Origin: Atopsyche davidsoni | Taxonomy: Eukaryota; Arthropoda; Insecta; Trichoptera; Hydrobiosidae | Direction: 5' to 3' | Length of the DNA stretch: 64,000 bases | Assembly: GCA_022113835.1 (NCBI GenBank) | Contig: JAILWY010000007.1 | Span: 9,339,001-9,403,000 of the forward strand | Shown: piece by piece, positions 35,906 through 48,018 of the stretch | How positions within the stretch are numbered: the stretch's first letter is position 1 | Layout of the letters: each line of letters begins with the position of its first letter | Program-made: the position numbers and the translations under genes | Notes under the pieces: model-generated | The model's database searches: none | What the model was told of the DNA's origin: nothing | What the model saw: the letters and a program-made list of their open reading frames with translations, nothing else

Positions 35906-38605
35906 ATGTCTGGGAAAGAAAGGCTTCCGATTTTCCCTTCTCGGGGGTAAGTAACTACTGAACGCAAATATAAATAAAGAAATTACGAACGCGTTCTTAC
36001 ATTTTCTTGTATTTTTCTTAAATGCCAAGTCTTTACATATCGGGAAAAAACAAATTATATGGGAGGGTCCGATATGTTTTCTTTTATGCGGGTCTATATC
36101 TTAAAAGCTGTGATCTTATTTTTATTATAGAGCCCAGATGTTGATGAAGAGCCGCTTGTCTGGGGCGCAAAAGGGGCATGGACTCCTCAAGAAGAAAGCT
36201 GATGCTCTTCAGATGCGATTCAGAATGATTCTCGGCAAAATCATAGAGGTTTGGATATCTTCAATCGTAGTTGATTAAGATCACGAGTTTAATTCTTTCC
36301 CCTTAGTTTTATTTTCACTTAATATTATTTTGTCTAGCAAAAAAAATAACCAAGAATGAATGGTCTTGCAAATTTTCTAAGCATTGGCGTTTTTTAGCAC
36401 TCAATAATTTGCATTTTACTGCAGAAAACATTCGACCAGAGGACAGTTTTCCCAAAAAATTATAACTTGTAGTTAATTTTTCTCATGTGCTCAATTTATT
36501 TACATAACTGTCTGTAAATATTTTTAAATGTTGGGTTAAATTACATTACAGGTGGATAATGTATGATAGGTAGTAACGATTTCTTCAATTTAAAATTATT
36601 TGTTTTTCTAAATTAAAGTTTTTTTTCCAAACTAGTGTAATTTTAAGTGTTATCTATTTTAATTATTGTTTTGTACTATAGACCAAGACTCTGATGGGAG
36701 AGGTGATGAAGGAGGCAGCCTTTTCACTAGCGGAAGCTAAGTTCGCCTCGGGAGACATTAACCAGATTGTTCTGCAAAACGTCACTAAGGCTCAGATTAA
36801 GATTCGCACCAAGAAGGATAATGTTGCTGGTATGTCTTGAATAATATCATCGCAAGACAACTTCATAAAGCATTTATCTATACAGTTAGAAAATAACATT
36901 AATTGAATAACATATGTTGTAGGTTTGTATTTAAGGAAGGTTTGAATTAATTTTCCAGGTGTGACATTGCCAGTGTTCGAGTCTTATCAGGACGGCACGG
37001 ACACCTACGAGCTGGCCGGTTTGTCTCGCGGAGGACAGCAGCTTGCTAAACTGAAGAAGAACTTCCAGAGTGCTGTGAAGCTGCTTGTCGAGTTGGCGTC
37101 GCTGCAAACTTCCTTTGTTACTTTGGATGACGTTATTAAAATCACCAACAGGCGTGTCAATGCTATTGAGCATGGTGAGAAACTCTTCAAAGAGTGCAGA
37201 TAAGCAATAGTATATTCTCAATTTTCCAAAATTATTATTTCGCCTATTACGTTTCCAGAAAAATCCACGAAAGGAACTATATATTTTTTGTATCTTAAAG
37301 TGCGCATAATTTAAGCACACCAGTTTAAGAATATCTCTGTAGGGCAATAGTCAAAGCCGTGTATAAAATATTAGTAGTAATGAGTATTTTTCGAATGATG
37401 CTCAAATAAAATAGATAGAAATTGAAACTTTACTCCCCAAAAATAATCTTGAAAACAATATATAGACATGGTACATTGTAGATACAAAAAATTATATTGT
37501 ATTAAATTCTGCCGGGTACTTTACCTAAGTACGTTAAATATTTTACGCTAGTGATCAACAATAATCATAACCTTAAAACTATTATAAATTTTCCAATTTT
37601 TGAATGCTATGGCATGCTGTTTGCTTTGTTAATGTTGTAACTTTTCAATCCTAGAACTGAGAATGAGATGTCGATTCTTTAAGGAAGCATAAACATGATA
37701 AAGCATTTATGATCTGAGTATTTAGAATAACAACATCCGCCATAACCTCCGAATACATAAAAATATTTACTCTTTCACTATTTATGTTAACTTACTGAAT
37801 CATTGATAATATTTCATGTAATGTTTCTTTTAACTCTCAGTGATCATTCCTCGCATCGAGCGTACTTTGGCGTATATCATCTCAGAGCTGGATGAGCTCG
37901 AGAGAGAGGAGTTTTACCGCCTTAAGAAGATCCAAGACAAGAAGCGCATATCTCGAAAGAAAGCGGAAGATGTAAATTAGATTATTTATTTTAACAATTT
38001 ATTAACAATATATTAATTCCATTACTAAATGGATGATTAAGTACAATTGTCTTCTTAGTAAATGTGACAAGCAAAGTTTTGATTAAACTTTAAAACTTTC
38101 CAAGACATTTGATTGGCTAAAATGCTTACGGTTTTTGATAACTGTAAATATGTAGCACAGACAAATTAGATTTTTTATCAAAAGAATTATAAATATAAAT
38201 CTTTTTTTCAAACCCTTCTCAAACTTTGCTAGCTGGATTTTAATCACAACGTATATATACTGTAAATGATTATAAAATATAATTTTGATATTAATCAATC
38301 ACTTAATATTTACAGCAAGTGAACGTCTTTCTTTTTCTAATGATTTTTTTGGAGCAATTTTGTGCTTTGTAAGTTTATTTACATCACAAGTTGATCAATA
38401 AAGGCAAGAATAGTCAGTGTATAAATAATCCAATATAACCACTGTCAATTAAGTTTATTGGATTTAATTTGTAACTATATTAATTTTACAATTAATGTGA
38501 GATCTTGAATTTTTCCAGGCAATGAAATTAAAAATGGCACAGGGAACTGATATTCGCGATGCAGCCAACCTCTTGGATGAGGGAGATGAGGACCTGCTGT
38601 TTTAA
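35906..38605 (+). CDS. Vha36-1: V-type proton ATPase subunit D, 6 exons
   Basis: Central rotor (stalk) subunit of the V1 sector, which couples ATP hydrolysis to proton pumping in endosomes, lysosomes and apical membranes. Exons: 35906-35946, 36131-36248, 36682-36829, 36959-37174, 37841-37971, 38519-38605; all GT-AG, phases consistent, 246 residues, the usual length. The protein begins [14 protein letters not shown]. It contains the family-conserved [69 protein letters not shown] and [19 protein letters not shown], and ends GDEDLLF. Long alpha-helical coiled coil throughout. If the last intron is retained, translation stops after two codons, giving a shortened tail. PolyA signal at 38979-38984. 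Symbol follows the Drosophila orthologue. Confidence 0.97.
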
Positions 38606-39786
38606 TGCAGAATAGGCTCCTTGCAGAAGCACCCAAGGGATGAAGGCGTATCACTAAGTTTGCTTGTGAGGAAGTACAGGAGTATGCTCTGATATCCAAA
38701 CATTCATGAATACTTAACAAAATTCTCACCATCGCTTTACTTGGGTTAATGCATTTTTACAAAATTTGAAATGTAATTTTTGACGTTTCATTTTTATCAT
38801 GAAATGCTGTTATTAAACTGAAAACACTACTTTGTAAATAGGAAGTGTAATTCTAGAAGTAAATTTATCCAGATACTGTGTTTTATTGATAAATTATGAC
38901 AATACATCCAATGTAATTATTATATTTTTTAATGTTTTCCCTGTCATTACAAAGATACTTGTTTTCCAGTATGATATAAATAAATTGTTCCTTCATTTGT
39001 CCCATTTCATTGCTCATCAGAACTAGTAGAAATACTTTATTCTTTACTCAAAACTTATAATATTGAAATGTACATTGAAAAATATATCATTTGTGTTTGT
39101 ATGGTGTGAACATTCCTTATAAACGTAGACATGTTCATAAAGTAAATAGAAGGGAAAATTAGTTGCTTAACAACGCTATAGATTATATAAAAATAACAAT
39201 TAGAATGTCATGTTGGTATGGATTTCTAGTATTCCTGAAAAATGAATGTTTTTAGGTATTTTAAGTTTGCACATTGCGCTGTGAATTCTCTCAAAAAATC
39301 ATATTTTCAAGTATTGTCATACTTCCTGCTATTTATATTGTTGACAATTATGACATTAGGATGATGAAAACCATTAGTATTAAATTCACAACTCTGTAAA
39401 TATGTTTGAAATTCTGTTTTATTTGATAAATGTTTAATTGTTATAATTAAAGAAACCTGGAAAAAATACATGAAATCCATTGTTACTGGCTGTGTTTTTT
39501 TATGCTGTGATGACGATGAAATTAATATGTATGAAGTCCATTCAAATTTTATTATTCACTCAAGATTTTGAGTATTTACAAGAACAAGTTTAAACGTTAT
39601 GCAAAGATTGCTCTGGTCGTAATAAGTGCTGATTTGTAAGAGTGGTAATATCAAGTTTCTGAAAGACCAACCTTGAAATATTTATACAGAGTTGCAAAAA
39701 ATAAACACGCCATCTGATTAAGATAACATAATGATAAGTTTATCAATAGTTATATCTAAATTCTGGGTTGCTTATTAATGCTATGC

Positions 39787-39880
39787 TAATATTTTAAATA
39801 AAATACTTAAGTGATATTTCCACATGTTAATTTTATTGGTAACCGGTTTCGCCAACCTTTCACGTTAGCATTATCAAACT
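39787..39880 (-). repeat. Fold-back interspersed repeat, copy 5 (partial)
   Basis: Contains ATTTTAAATAAAATACTTAA, TTTCCACATG, GGTAACCGGTTTCGCCAACC and TTTCACGTTAGCATTATCAA. The terminal CTCTGTCAAA motif is absent. Confidence 0.7.
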
Positions 39881-40989
39881 AAGTAATGGAGAGAAAATGC
39901 TATGCTATCAGTATGCCCATTACAATCAGATGTCTTTTTTGACAAATCTCATGAAACCACAAAAAAAATTATTACATTGAATTTTTAATTAATTTATGAA
40001 AGATTTGATGTAGTATCATTCAGACTCCCGATGGGATGCTGTAGTTTTTATCACAAGTCATTAGATTAGTAATTGAGCCAGACTCGTGAATTGGAACTGA
40101 CACTAAATCTACAAGAACTAATGAGTAGTTGATGCAGTACGTCAGCAGGCATTTTCAGCAATCGTTCTGCTATAAATTTCAAGCTCACTTCTACTACTAT
40201 AAATCCAAGAGACTTGTCAGCGGAGCTCGGAGTGCAGGTTTTGGTTGGCTGTTCTTATCACTTAATATGAGGTGTATTGTCTGCGTTAAGGACTGTAAGA
40301 TAATAAATTCAATTGAAAATGTTGAATTATCTGACAGTGTCGCATCGTACATGATCTTATAGGTTAAGGGTAGTCAACTGTTGTGTCGCGATCAACTTGT
40401 CATAGATGTAGTCTAAGTGGGGAGAGGGAGGTATAAAATACATACTGTGTTTCAGTACGAGATGCACTCATGCGAGCTTCGGGTAGATAAGAAAGATATA
40501 TATTCAACAAAAAGTCACATCCAGGAGAATTAAAGCAACATGAGTAATTATTGAAATTATTAGTTCAATTAGCTTCAGATAAAGACAGATTTGGAATTTC
40601 AATTTTTTCCCCACTGAGTATGCATGTCTGGGACAAAACGTGATTTCTTTAACGATAAGTATGAAAATGTCGATTTACACAGGCATGTAGATTCGAAACA
40701 AGAATGAAAATATTATATACAAGTGATACTGGGATATTTTCTTCGGTTGACATATTTCTCAAAATCTTTTTTAAATTTTCTGGCTTGTAAGATTAAATCA
40801 GTTTGTGAAATTATAATTTTTAGGATTTGCTTTTATTTCCATTCTCAGAAAGGAGATCCCCATTACCTACATCTCCCCTAAAGCCAGGTCCCCACTAACT
40901 TACTTTAAATGGGTGGCCTAAAAATGTTGTGGCCTGAAGGAAAAAAAGGTTAAGTATGGCTGATGTAGTCTAATCTGTTTTTATGGATC

Positions 40990-41068
40990 GATATTAGCGA
41001 AACCAGTCACTATATACCTATAAAATTAAAATATTTAAATGGAGCTCCACCGAGTACTTTCTTTTAAA
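40990..41068 (+). repeat. Fold-back interspersed repeat, fragment
   Basis: Short degenerate copy: TTAGCGAAACCAGTCAC, then AAAATATTTAAATGGAGCTC and CACCGAGTACTTTCTTTT. Confidence 0.45.
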
Positions 41069-41125
41069 AAGATTGTTCTTTGTGTAACAGATATTTCACT
41101 CTGCTCAAACTGTATTAAAAAAATG

Positions 41126-41485
41126 GGTACTTGTCTTTTATCCGACCACCAAAAAACATTGTCCTATTATTTTGTTTTTTTTTATTGGCAACAGTGTCTA
41201 TTTTTTGCTTCTTTTGTTGGCAACAGTGTCTATTGGCGAGAAAACACGTATTGTTTATTTATTTAATTTAAAGTATTAACCTAACCTAACCTAACCTAAC
41301 CGTCAAAGATAACCGTTTTTTCATTGTTTGTAAAATATACGATACAAAATTGAAAAAAAACTTTCATTTCTATGACGAGACTCGCTGTTGCCAACAAAAG
41401 AAGCAAAAAATAGACACTGTTGCCAATAAAAAAAAGCAAAATAATAGGACAATGTTTTTTGGTGGTCGGATAAAAGACAAGTACC
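41126..41485. mobile_element. Fold-back element with TTAGG repeats in the loop
   Basis: About 100-bp inverted arms (41126-41226 and 41395-41485) share GGTACTTGTCTTTTATCCGA, CACCAAAAAACATTGTCCTA and TTGGCAACAGTGTC. The difference between them is mainly the length of a poly-T run. The 168-bp loop carries five units of TAACC (TTAGG inverted) at 41277-41301. The matching open frames in the two arms are a consequence of this inverted repeat, not genes. Confidence 0.8.
41277..41301 (-). repeat. Interstitial TTAGG telomeric tract
   Basis: Five perfect TAACC units (TTAGG on the minus strand) in the loop of the fold-back element. Confidence 0.9.
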
Positions 41486-41802
41486 AAAAAATGTATATGC
41501 TGCTCCCTCAACCGGAGCTATTTCCTGGCTACACTGGTACCTGTACTTGTTTTTGTGCAACAATGTGGCAATAATAAAAATAAATGGATTTATCAGTAAA
41601 GATAGTCCAGTTTAACAGAAAACACCTAAAAATGATTGTCAATGTAAATAAAGGAAATAGGGGCTTATTATTTAATACAGACTAACTCGCATGTCGTGAT
41701 AAAATGCCATTTAGTGGGTGCTGGACTGTGAGGTTAGAAATACTGAAGCTGTCAAATATAACAGTCGCTGTCAATATAAACTAAAAAATATTATTATTTA
41801 CA

Positions 41803-41968
41803 ATGGAGAGTGGAGTCTCTTTTAACACTGTTTGTAGAGTTTGCCTTGAGGAAGGAGCCAATCTGTCATTGTTTGATGATGAGGAAGACGTTAAAGTATA
41901 CATGAAAGTCATGGCATGTTCAGCTGTACAAGTAAATCACAATATCTTCTTAGTTTTATCTTTATGTG

Positions 41969-42009
<41 letters not shown>

Positions 42010-44028
42010 GTGTGTATAACTTTTGAGATGTCATTTATATAACCTGACTTTAATATTCATTAATTTATATGTTTACTAAGAATATTTTCTTGCAGATCTG
42101 TGAGGAGGATGGCTTTCCCAGCAACATCTGTTCGATATGCTATTCCATGCTGAATACCGCATTTGAATTCAAACAGAAATGTGAAACGTCAGATACAAAG
42201 CTTAGAAGTTGTGTTTCTAAAGAAACCCTTAAGATAGAAGATTCAGAATATCATTTTGATTTTCCTGAAGATGATTTCTATCCAGTCAATGAGGAATCGT
42301 TGGATGATTTGAAGAAATTTGATACAGATAATGATGTTAAAGTATTTGACTGCCTAGATGTTACGATTGAAGTTCCTTTTCATGAAAAAAGAGCAAAAAA
42401 AAAAAGAAAATGGAAAGCTTCTGACAAGAAAACATTAGGTGAGCTCAAATTATTAAAGAAGAAAAAGAAAAAAAAACTTAATGCGCCGACTACCACTGGC
42501 TCAGGAACTTTTAAAAAACATTGTGTAACAAATAATATAGCTTCTTCACTTTTAGAAGCAAAATGCTTTTGGAATGGTGATGCTTGGAGGTAAATTTTTG
42601 TTTATATTATCTAGCAAAAATTAGGTCTGCATCCAAGAAAATAGTCACATCTCCATCCAATTGTAGTGTTCGTTGTACTATATTTAATTTGTATTACAAC
42701 TGTAAAGTTACAGTATTTGTTTTCATAATAGAAAATATCAAATTATTACTTTTCTATATCTTGAAAGTAAAACTAAGAAAAGGAAATCTAAAAACAAATC
42801 CACAAATTGCTGCAATGTTTAATTGCACTGTCAGTATCAGATATATCTACTACATTCACTGGTTTTGAGTAAGGACGCAAGAAGTATAGATTGCATTTTG
42901 TTGACATAATATTAAATGCATCAACTTTTAATCCTTTTTATTTGTAGATTTACAACAGACAAATCAGAAACCGCTGAAAAAGATACATATGAAGCTTTAA
43001 GAATAAAACGAGAATTAGAGGAAGAAATGGCAAAACGAGAGAGCAAAAGAGATCGGAAAAAATTAAGGGTAAAAAAAGAAAGGACAAAAAGCATGAATCT
43101 ATGTGACACTTGTGGCAAAACTTTTAAGTCAAAGTATCATTTAAGGTCGCATATAATGCTTAAGCACCAGCTGACCACCGGTAGCATCAAGTGCAAGGAG
43201 CCCGACTGCAAGAAGGTGTTCAAGCTGCATTACTACATGAACCGCCACATCAAGCGCTGCCACAGCACCAAGCGCGAGTTCATCTGCAATGAGTGCGGCA
43301 AGCAGTACGCCTTCATCTCCGGCCTGCGACAGCACATGAAGTCCCATTCCGAGAACCTAGCCTGGAAGCACTGCTCTTATTGCTCTCAGAAGTATCGTAC
43401 ACAGAAGTCTGTGGATATTCACATCAGATCAGTTCACACCGGTAACTTCATAATATTATCTAGCTTCCTTGCTTTTTCCTTAATTTTTTACTGGTAAATC
43501 TTGCTGCCCACAAATGTTTTATATTTAATTAATTTCATGATCGGAAGACATCCCAACCCAGGAAATCTTAACATATTGTCAATTTGCCATCCTGTTGGGT
43601 TTTTTCTCAAATTGGTTTTCTAGGAATCCTTACAAGTACAAAAGAAATGTTAATTATAAAAACATTTTAACAGCAAAATAACCTTTAAATTTGTATAAAA
43701 ATTTGAATTTGCTGTGTTTTAAATTACATATCTCATTGCTAATCAAGTATTTATGTTTTGGTTTGCATGCTTGATCGCAATTATTGCAGGGGAGCGCCCG
43801 AGTGCTTGTTCGCTGTGCGACTCGGCATTCTTTCATGATGATTACCTGAAGGAGCATATGCGGCTTCACACGGGGGAGACTCCCTTCAAGTGTCCCATCT
43901 GCAACCGTGGCTATGCTCAGCGAGGAAACATGAAGAGCCATATGAAGCAGCACAGGATGTCCGAGCTGGATGAGGACATGAAGGCCACCATGAAACCCAA
44001 TTATCTCAAGTTGTTAAGAGACTGTTGA
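41803..44028 (+). CDS. ZAD and C2H2 zinc-finger protein, 4 exons
   Basis: Probable sequence-specific transcription factor of the arthropod ZAD family. Exons: 41803-41931, 42096-42589, 42948-43441, 43790-44028; GT-AG and in phase; 451 residues. The N-terminal ZAD (dimerisation) domain has its four zinc ligands at C11, C14, C55 and C58. An acidic linker and Lys-rich tracts that could serve as nuclear localisation signals follow. Six C2H2 fingers run from about residue 258 to 420 (CDTCGKTF, CKEPDCKKVF, CNECGKQY, CSYCSQKY, CSLCDSAF, CPICNRGY), with a TGE-type linker between the last two. No orthologue can be named because this family expands by lineage. Codon use is uneven: the ZAD and linker are AT-rich, while fingers two and three are GC-rich. 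PolyA signal at 44200-44205. Confidence 0.92.
41962..42006. repeat. (TA)n microsatellite
   Basis: About 20 TA units in intron 1 of the ZAD zinc-finger gene. Confidence 0.9.
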
Positions 44029-44899
44029 CAAATAATATATTTTTGTTTAAAAATGAGTAAAAAGATACGAAGTAAATATTTCAAGAATCTTATATCTATG
44101 TATAAAAATATTAGTTGATTACATTACTGTTAGGAATATCCGTGCAATGGTAAAACTACAATATTTGTTAGTATTTCTCTTAGTTATTTATATTTCATCA
44201 ATAAAATCGGTGTTAAACAGAATATTATATATAAATGTCACTCGTAGAGGATTACTACTTATAAATTATATTAACTTCGGGGCCTTGCCATATGAGAAAT
44301 AATAATTTTACCGATCCGGCAATGGTCACCATTCTTGCAGCTCAACCAATTCTAATTGAATGCTGCTTGCGATGGCAAGAAATGGTTTCCCCCTATTAAC
44401 TATGGCGGGAAACTTCACTCCACTGTGTAAAATTTCAATAAATATTTGTAATTGCAGTTGTTTTTCAAATGTCTGTGCTACAAGGTCCTAAAACAACACG
44501 AATACCTGTTGTACTTCACTAGTATTAAAGTTTATCTGTCAAAAGGAAAGTATGTTTATGCCACGGTGATAATAGGCTAGTATCTTATTTAAAAATTGTT
44601 AATACCTACAAATTGTTTATTTTTCATATATTTTAGTGCGATTCGAGAAAGTTTTCTGTTACATGTTCTTTGTACTCAATATTATATAAGTACCAGCCAA
44701 GCTTGGGTGACAGCAATACTGTCTTTAAACTCTTTGGCAACTACCATAATTAAAGAAAATAAATTTTATATATTATCAGTAATATCTTTGTTTTATTGTC
44801 CTAATAATATCACATTGCTCAGCTGTCAAAAAATTGTAATGTGTTATTGTTTATAAATTTGAGAACTGAAAAACATCTATGCACACATCCGGTAACATG

Positions 44900-45058
44900 A
44901 AATCTGGTGTTTCCCTTGGCCCCCTAGTATTATGTCAGTAATTTTTAAAGTCAAATCTTTTTATATAAAAATATATATTTATATATCTTATATATAAAAA
45001 GATTTTACTTTAAAAATTAATGACACAATACTAGGGGGTCCAGGGAAATACCAGATTT
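44900..45058. repeat. Long hairpin (68-bp arms) with TA loop
   Basis: The arms begin AAATCTGG and end CCAGATTT and share CCCCCTAGTATT and AATTTTTAAAGT; they match at about nine of ten positions. The loop is a short AT tract. It directly abuts the Tigger remnant. Probably a palindromic MITE, family not recognised. Confidence 0.75.
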
Positions 45059-45065
45059 ATATATA

Positions 45066-45722
45066 CACCCATACCTCGCTTTACGGCCTAGATACGTTCT
45101 ACGAAACTTGGCCGCAAAGCGAAAAGCCGTATAAGGAATCAATTATTCTAATATAAATTCAATGGAATCGATTCCAAATTTGTTAAATATGACAAATAAT
45201 AATTTGTTAAATAACACTTTTTACACATTCTGGCCATATTTTTTTCCAAACATGGTTCATTGTTGTTAATTTTAATTCCTTCCATGATTCACTGATGCTG
45301 TCAACAGCATCCATGGTGTTATAGTTTTTCCAAAATGTTTTAATTGAAGCTTTACCATCGGTTTCCCTTATAAGTTGTCGGAAAGTTCGGCGTAGAGAAT
45401 ATGCCTTAAAAGTGGCTATTGCACCCTGATCCATTGGTTGGATCAGAGCTGTTGTATTTTTCGGAAGGTACTCAATCATGACATCTTTTTCCAATTTTTC
45501 CAGTTAATGTGTAACAATCAGTAATAAATATGTACATAAAACACTCACAGACAAGTCTAAACCAGCCGCTCTATGAGCACACACTGAAACAAAATAACAT
45601 TGAAAAAAAGTTTTTTTTGCTGTTATAGCGAAACATTTTAGGCCGTATATCGAAAATGTGCCTTAATTGAAAAGGGCCTTTATAGCTAAAGGCCGAATAA
45701 AGAGCGGCCGTATAGCGATATA
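45066..45722 (-). mobile_element. Pogo/Tigger-type DNA transposon remnant
   Basis: The ends carry related inverted sequences (CCATACCTCGCTTTACGGCC on the left; GGCCGTATAGCGATA on the right) beside TA-rich flanks that fit a TA target. Inside, the minus strand encodes 95 residues of a transposase C-terminus (next entry). Most of the transposase is missing. Confidence 0.7.
45207..45494 (-). pseudogene. Tigger/jerky-type DDE transposase, C-terminal fragment
   Basis: Ninety-five residues with YLPKNTTALIQPMDQGAIA followed by FKAYSLRRTFRQLI. This is the signature around the third catalytic acid (the D of QPMDQG) in the DDE domain of pogo/Tigger/jerky transposases. The upstream catalytic residues and the DNA-binding domain are absent, so it is a broken copy. 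Confidence 0.85.
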
Positions 45723-47928
45723 TATATATATAAAAATAAATAAATATATATACATATAAAAAATATGTTAGAAAAAAACTAATTATATTTTTTCTTCAGT
45801 CAAATAACTGCTTTCCAAGCAAGTCCACCTCATATCTATGCATATCTATCTATTTATGGATGTGGACTGTAGGGCTGAACAATTTCGAAAAAATATTGAA
45901 AATATTAACAAAAATATTAAGACGCTCTTTGCATAGGCATTCCGCATTTTCAGTTTTGCGGGCGTAGATATACGGAATGCGAAATAAAGTGGATCGATGG
46001 GCTGTCCTCGATTCCCATAGTTGTAGGCTACTTCGCCTGGAACCCGGTCCCCTCCCCCATCCCCGCGCCCCGCCCCCTGCCCCTCCCCCGCGTCCAACCC
46101 CTCGCCACACCCCTCCCCCCACCCCTGCATTCTGCGGCGCAGGGAGGGAGGAGGTGATTCATTGAATAGTTGCTGGGGGTGGAAAATTGATGATCAAATC
46201 TTCATTTGTAAGGTTTCCTTGGAAAGATAAAATAATTAATTTATACATTTTAGAATGAGAATTCTTTCTCTTTTAACATAATAATGTAACAAAGGATTTT
46301 TTTTATACACAGTTCATGTTTGAAAAAAACTAAATTATTGTGACAGATGTTGTTGTAATATATAAGTTTTGTAATTTGTAAGAATTGAATAGTATAAGTT
46401 ACAATTTTCTCTTATTTAAACAGGTATAAAAAAAATATGTATATATGTCAATTCACCGCGTGGTTTCCATCACCGATTACTCTTTTTCAATAAATAAGAT
46501 CGTCTTCCTCGGTAGATGACGCCCCGTATATGGTATATATCAGTCAGTTAGTTCAAATCTATTTTTGTTTTTTTAGGTCTATTGATCAATATGGAAAAAA
46601 TAAATATCACAGACACTGAAATTGTACTATATATCAAGCTATAAATGTTCTACTTCGTAACACTGCAAAAATAGCATACAATCCAATTTAACCCATTATA
46701 AATATTTTTTTCTATTTACACACTAATTGGCCAACTCTACAGACAAGATTCTGGATGATAGTTTTGCGTTTGCTTAGTCCCCGCAATGAGTGCGGTCCTG
46801 AGCAAAGTTCTCGATCAATAGAGTAAAGAAAAAAATTGATTAAACTTTCGTCTTGAATTGAGATTTTCATCTCGAGATTTCCGCCCCCGCCCCGCCCCGC
46901 CCCGCCCCCGCCCCGCCGACCTGTTGCTCGGGGGCGCGTTCGTCGGGCCCGGCTCGAGCGATCGCACGTCCCTCCGCTGGCCGTTTCCTTGGCTTGAAAC
47001 GCTCGAGGGGCGCATTTATTTCTCAGCTTCAAAAGAAAACTTTAACTTTAACTTTAGCTTCGGGGCGAACGACCCAAAATGCGCTTTCGGCCAGTCCCCG
47101 CGCCCGCCCCTGGAGCGATGCTCGCGCTCCCTCTGCCCGGTCGGCTCTCTCGCTCGGGCTCGCGGGGCGCGTGGCGCGTGGCGCGAGGCGCGAGGTCGGG
47201 CGGTATCGATTTCGCGGGTCGGGGCTCGCGAGTGCCCTCTGCGCGTCCGGTCGGATCCTCGATGTTCAAAATGTATAACTGCGACATCTCCGGAGATCGG
47301 AGCGGCAGCCGAAAATATTGCCGAATTAAATCTCAGGCTGTCACCTTTCCGACGGCACCCGAGCGGGAGGGCTCGGCTCGCTCTCCTCCCGCGGAATTCC
47401 TCCCGGGGAGCAGGAGACGCGCTCTCTGGGACTTACTACCGCGTCATCAATGCGATGTTTATTTTTTTAAAGTATAATGTCGTTAAATATTAAAAACGTC
47501 AAAGCTGTTATTGATTTCTGTCAAATTGTCTGAAATTACATTTAGTTTTCGGACAATGCGCGTGCACTCGTGGGCGCACTCCTTCCCCCGCGGACGCCGA
47601 GGACGACTTTCCCGATATGGCGGTGTACCCATTGACGGTGGCGTTTTCGTTAGAAAGAAAAAAAATAAACGCAAACGATGAAAAAATATTTATTTACTTT
47701 TCAATTGTGTTTATATTTTTCTCGAATATACTCGCGAGAACAGACGAGCCGTCAGATCGACGGACCTGACAGCGAGGCATCCCCGCCGCGCCGGGGCGAG
47801 TTTGCCCGCGGGGGAGCGAGAGGGTGGCGCTTTTCCATAGCTCCGTCCTCTTCCGCCCTCATTCCCCGACCGCTCCTCGCAGGGGCGACACGTGTGGCCT
47901 CCGCCGAGGAAAGCCGCGCAGTGGGCGA

Positions 47929-47985
47929 GCCGCGCCGAGTCGCGCCGAGTCGCGCCGAGCCGCGCCGAGCCGCGCCGAACCGCGG
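47929..47985 (+). repeat. 10-bp CGCGCCGAGT tandem repeat
   Basis: About five to six decamer units CGCGCCGAGT/C, in the CpG-rich block directly upstream of a good splice donor at 48019. Confidence 0.8.
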
Positions 47986-48018
47986 CTTGTCCGTCCGCTC
48001 CCTCACTGACCGTCGCCG
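47986..48018 (+). other. Possible non-coding first exon of the N-acetyltransferase gene
   Basis: GTCGCCG followed by the donor GTGAGT (48019) ends the CpG-rich block. The next acceptor with a coding exon on this strand is at 49865. A 5' leader exon spliced across about 1.85 kb is plausible; the exon's 5' boundary cannot be set from sequence. Confidence 0.3.

Larger units (their letters stand above)
38606..41802. other. V-ATPase D 3' UTR and intergenic repeats
   Basis: After the 3' UTR, no further gene is recognised. The stretch contains a fold-back repeat copy (39787-39880), a fragment of the same family (40990-41068), and a separate fold-back element with telomeric repeats (41126-41485). 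Confidence 0.55.

Noticed and set aside
41039..41574. Several short similar frames on both strands
   Set aside because: Similarity is explained by the inverted arms of the fold-back element.
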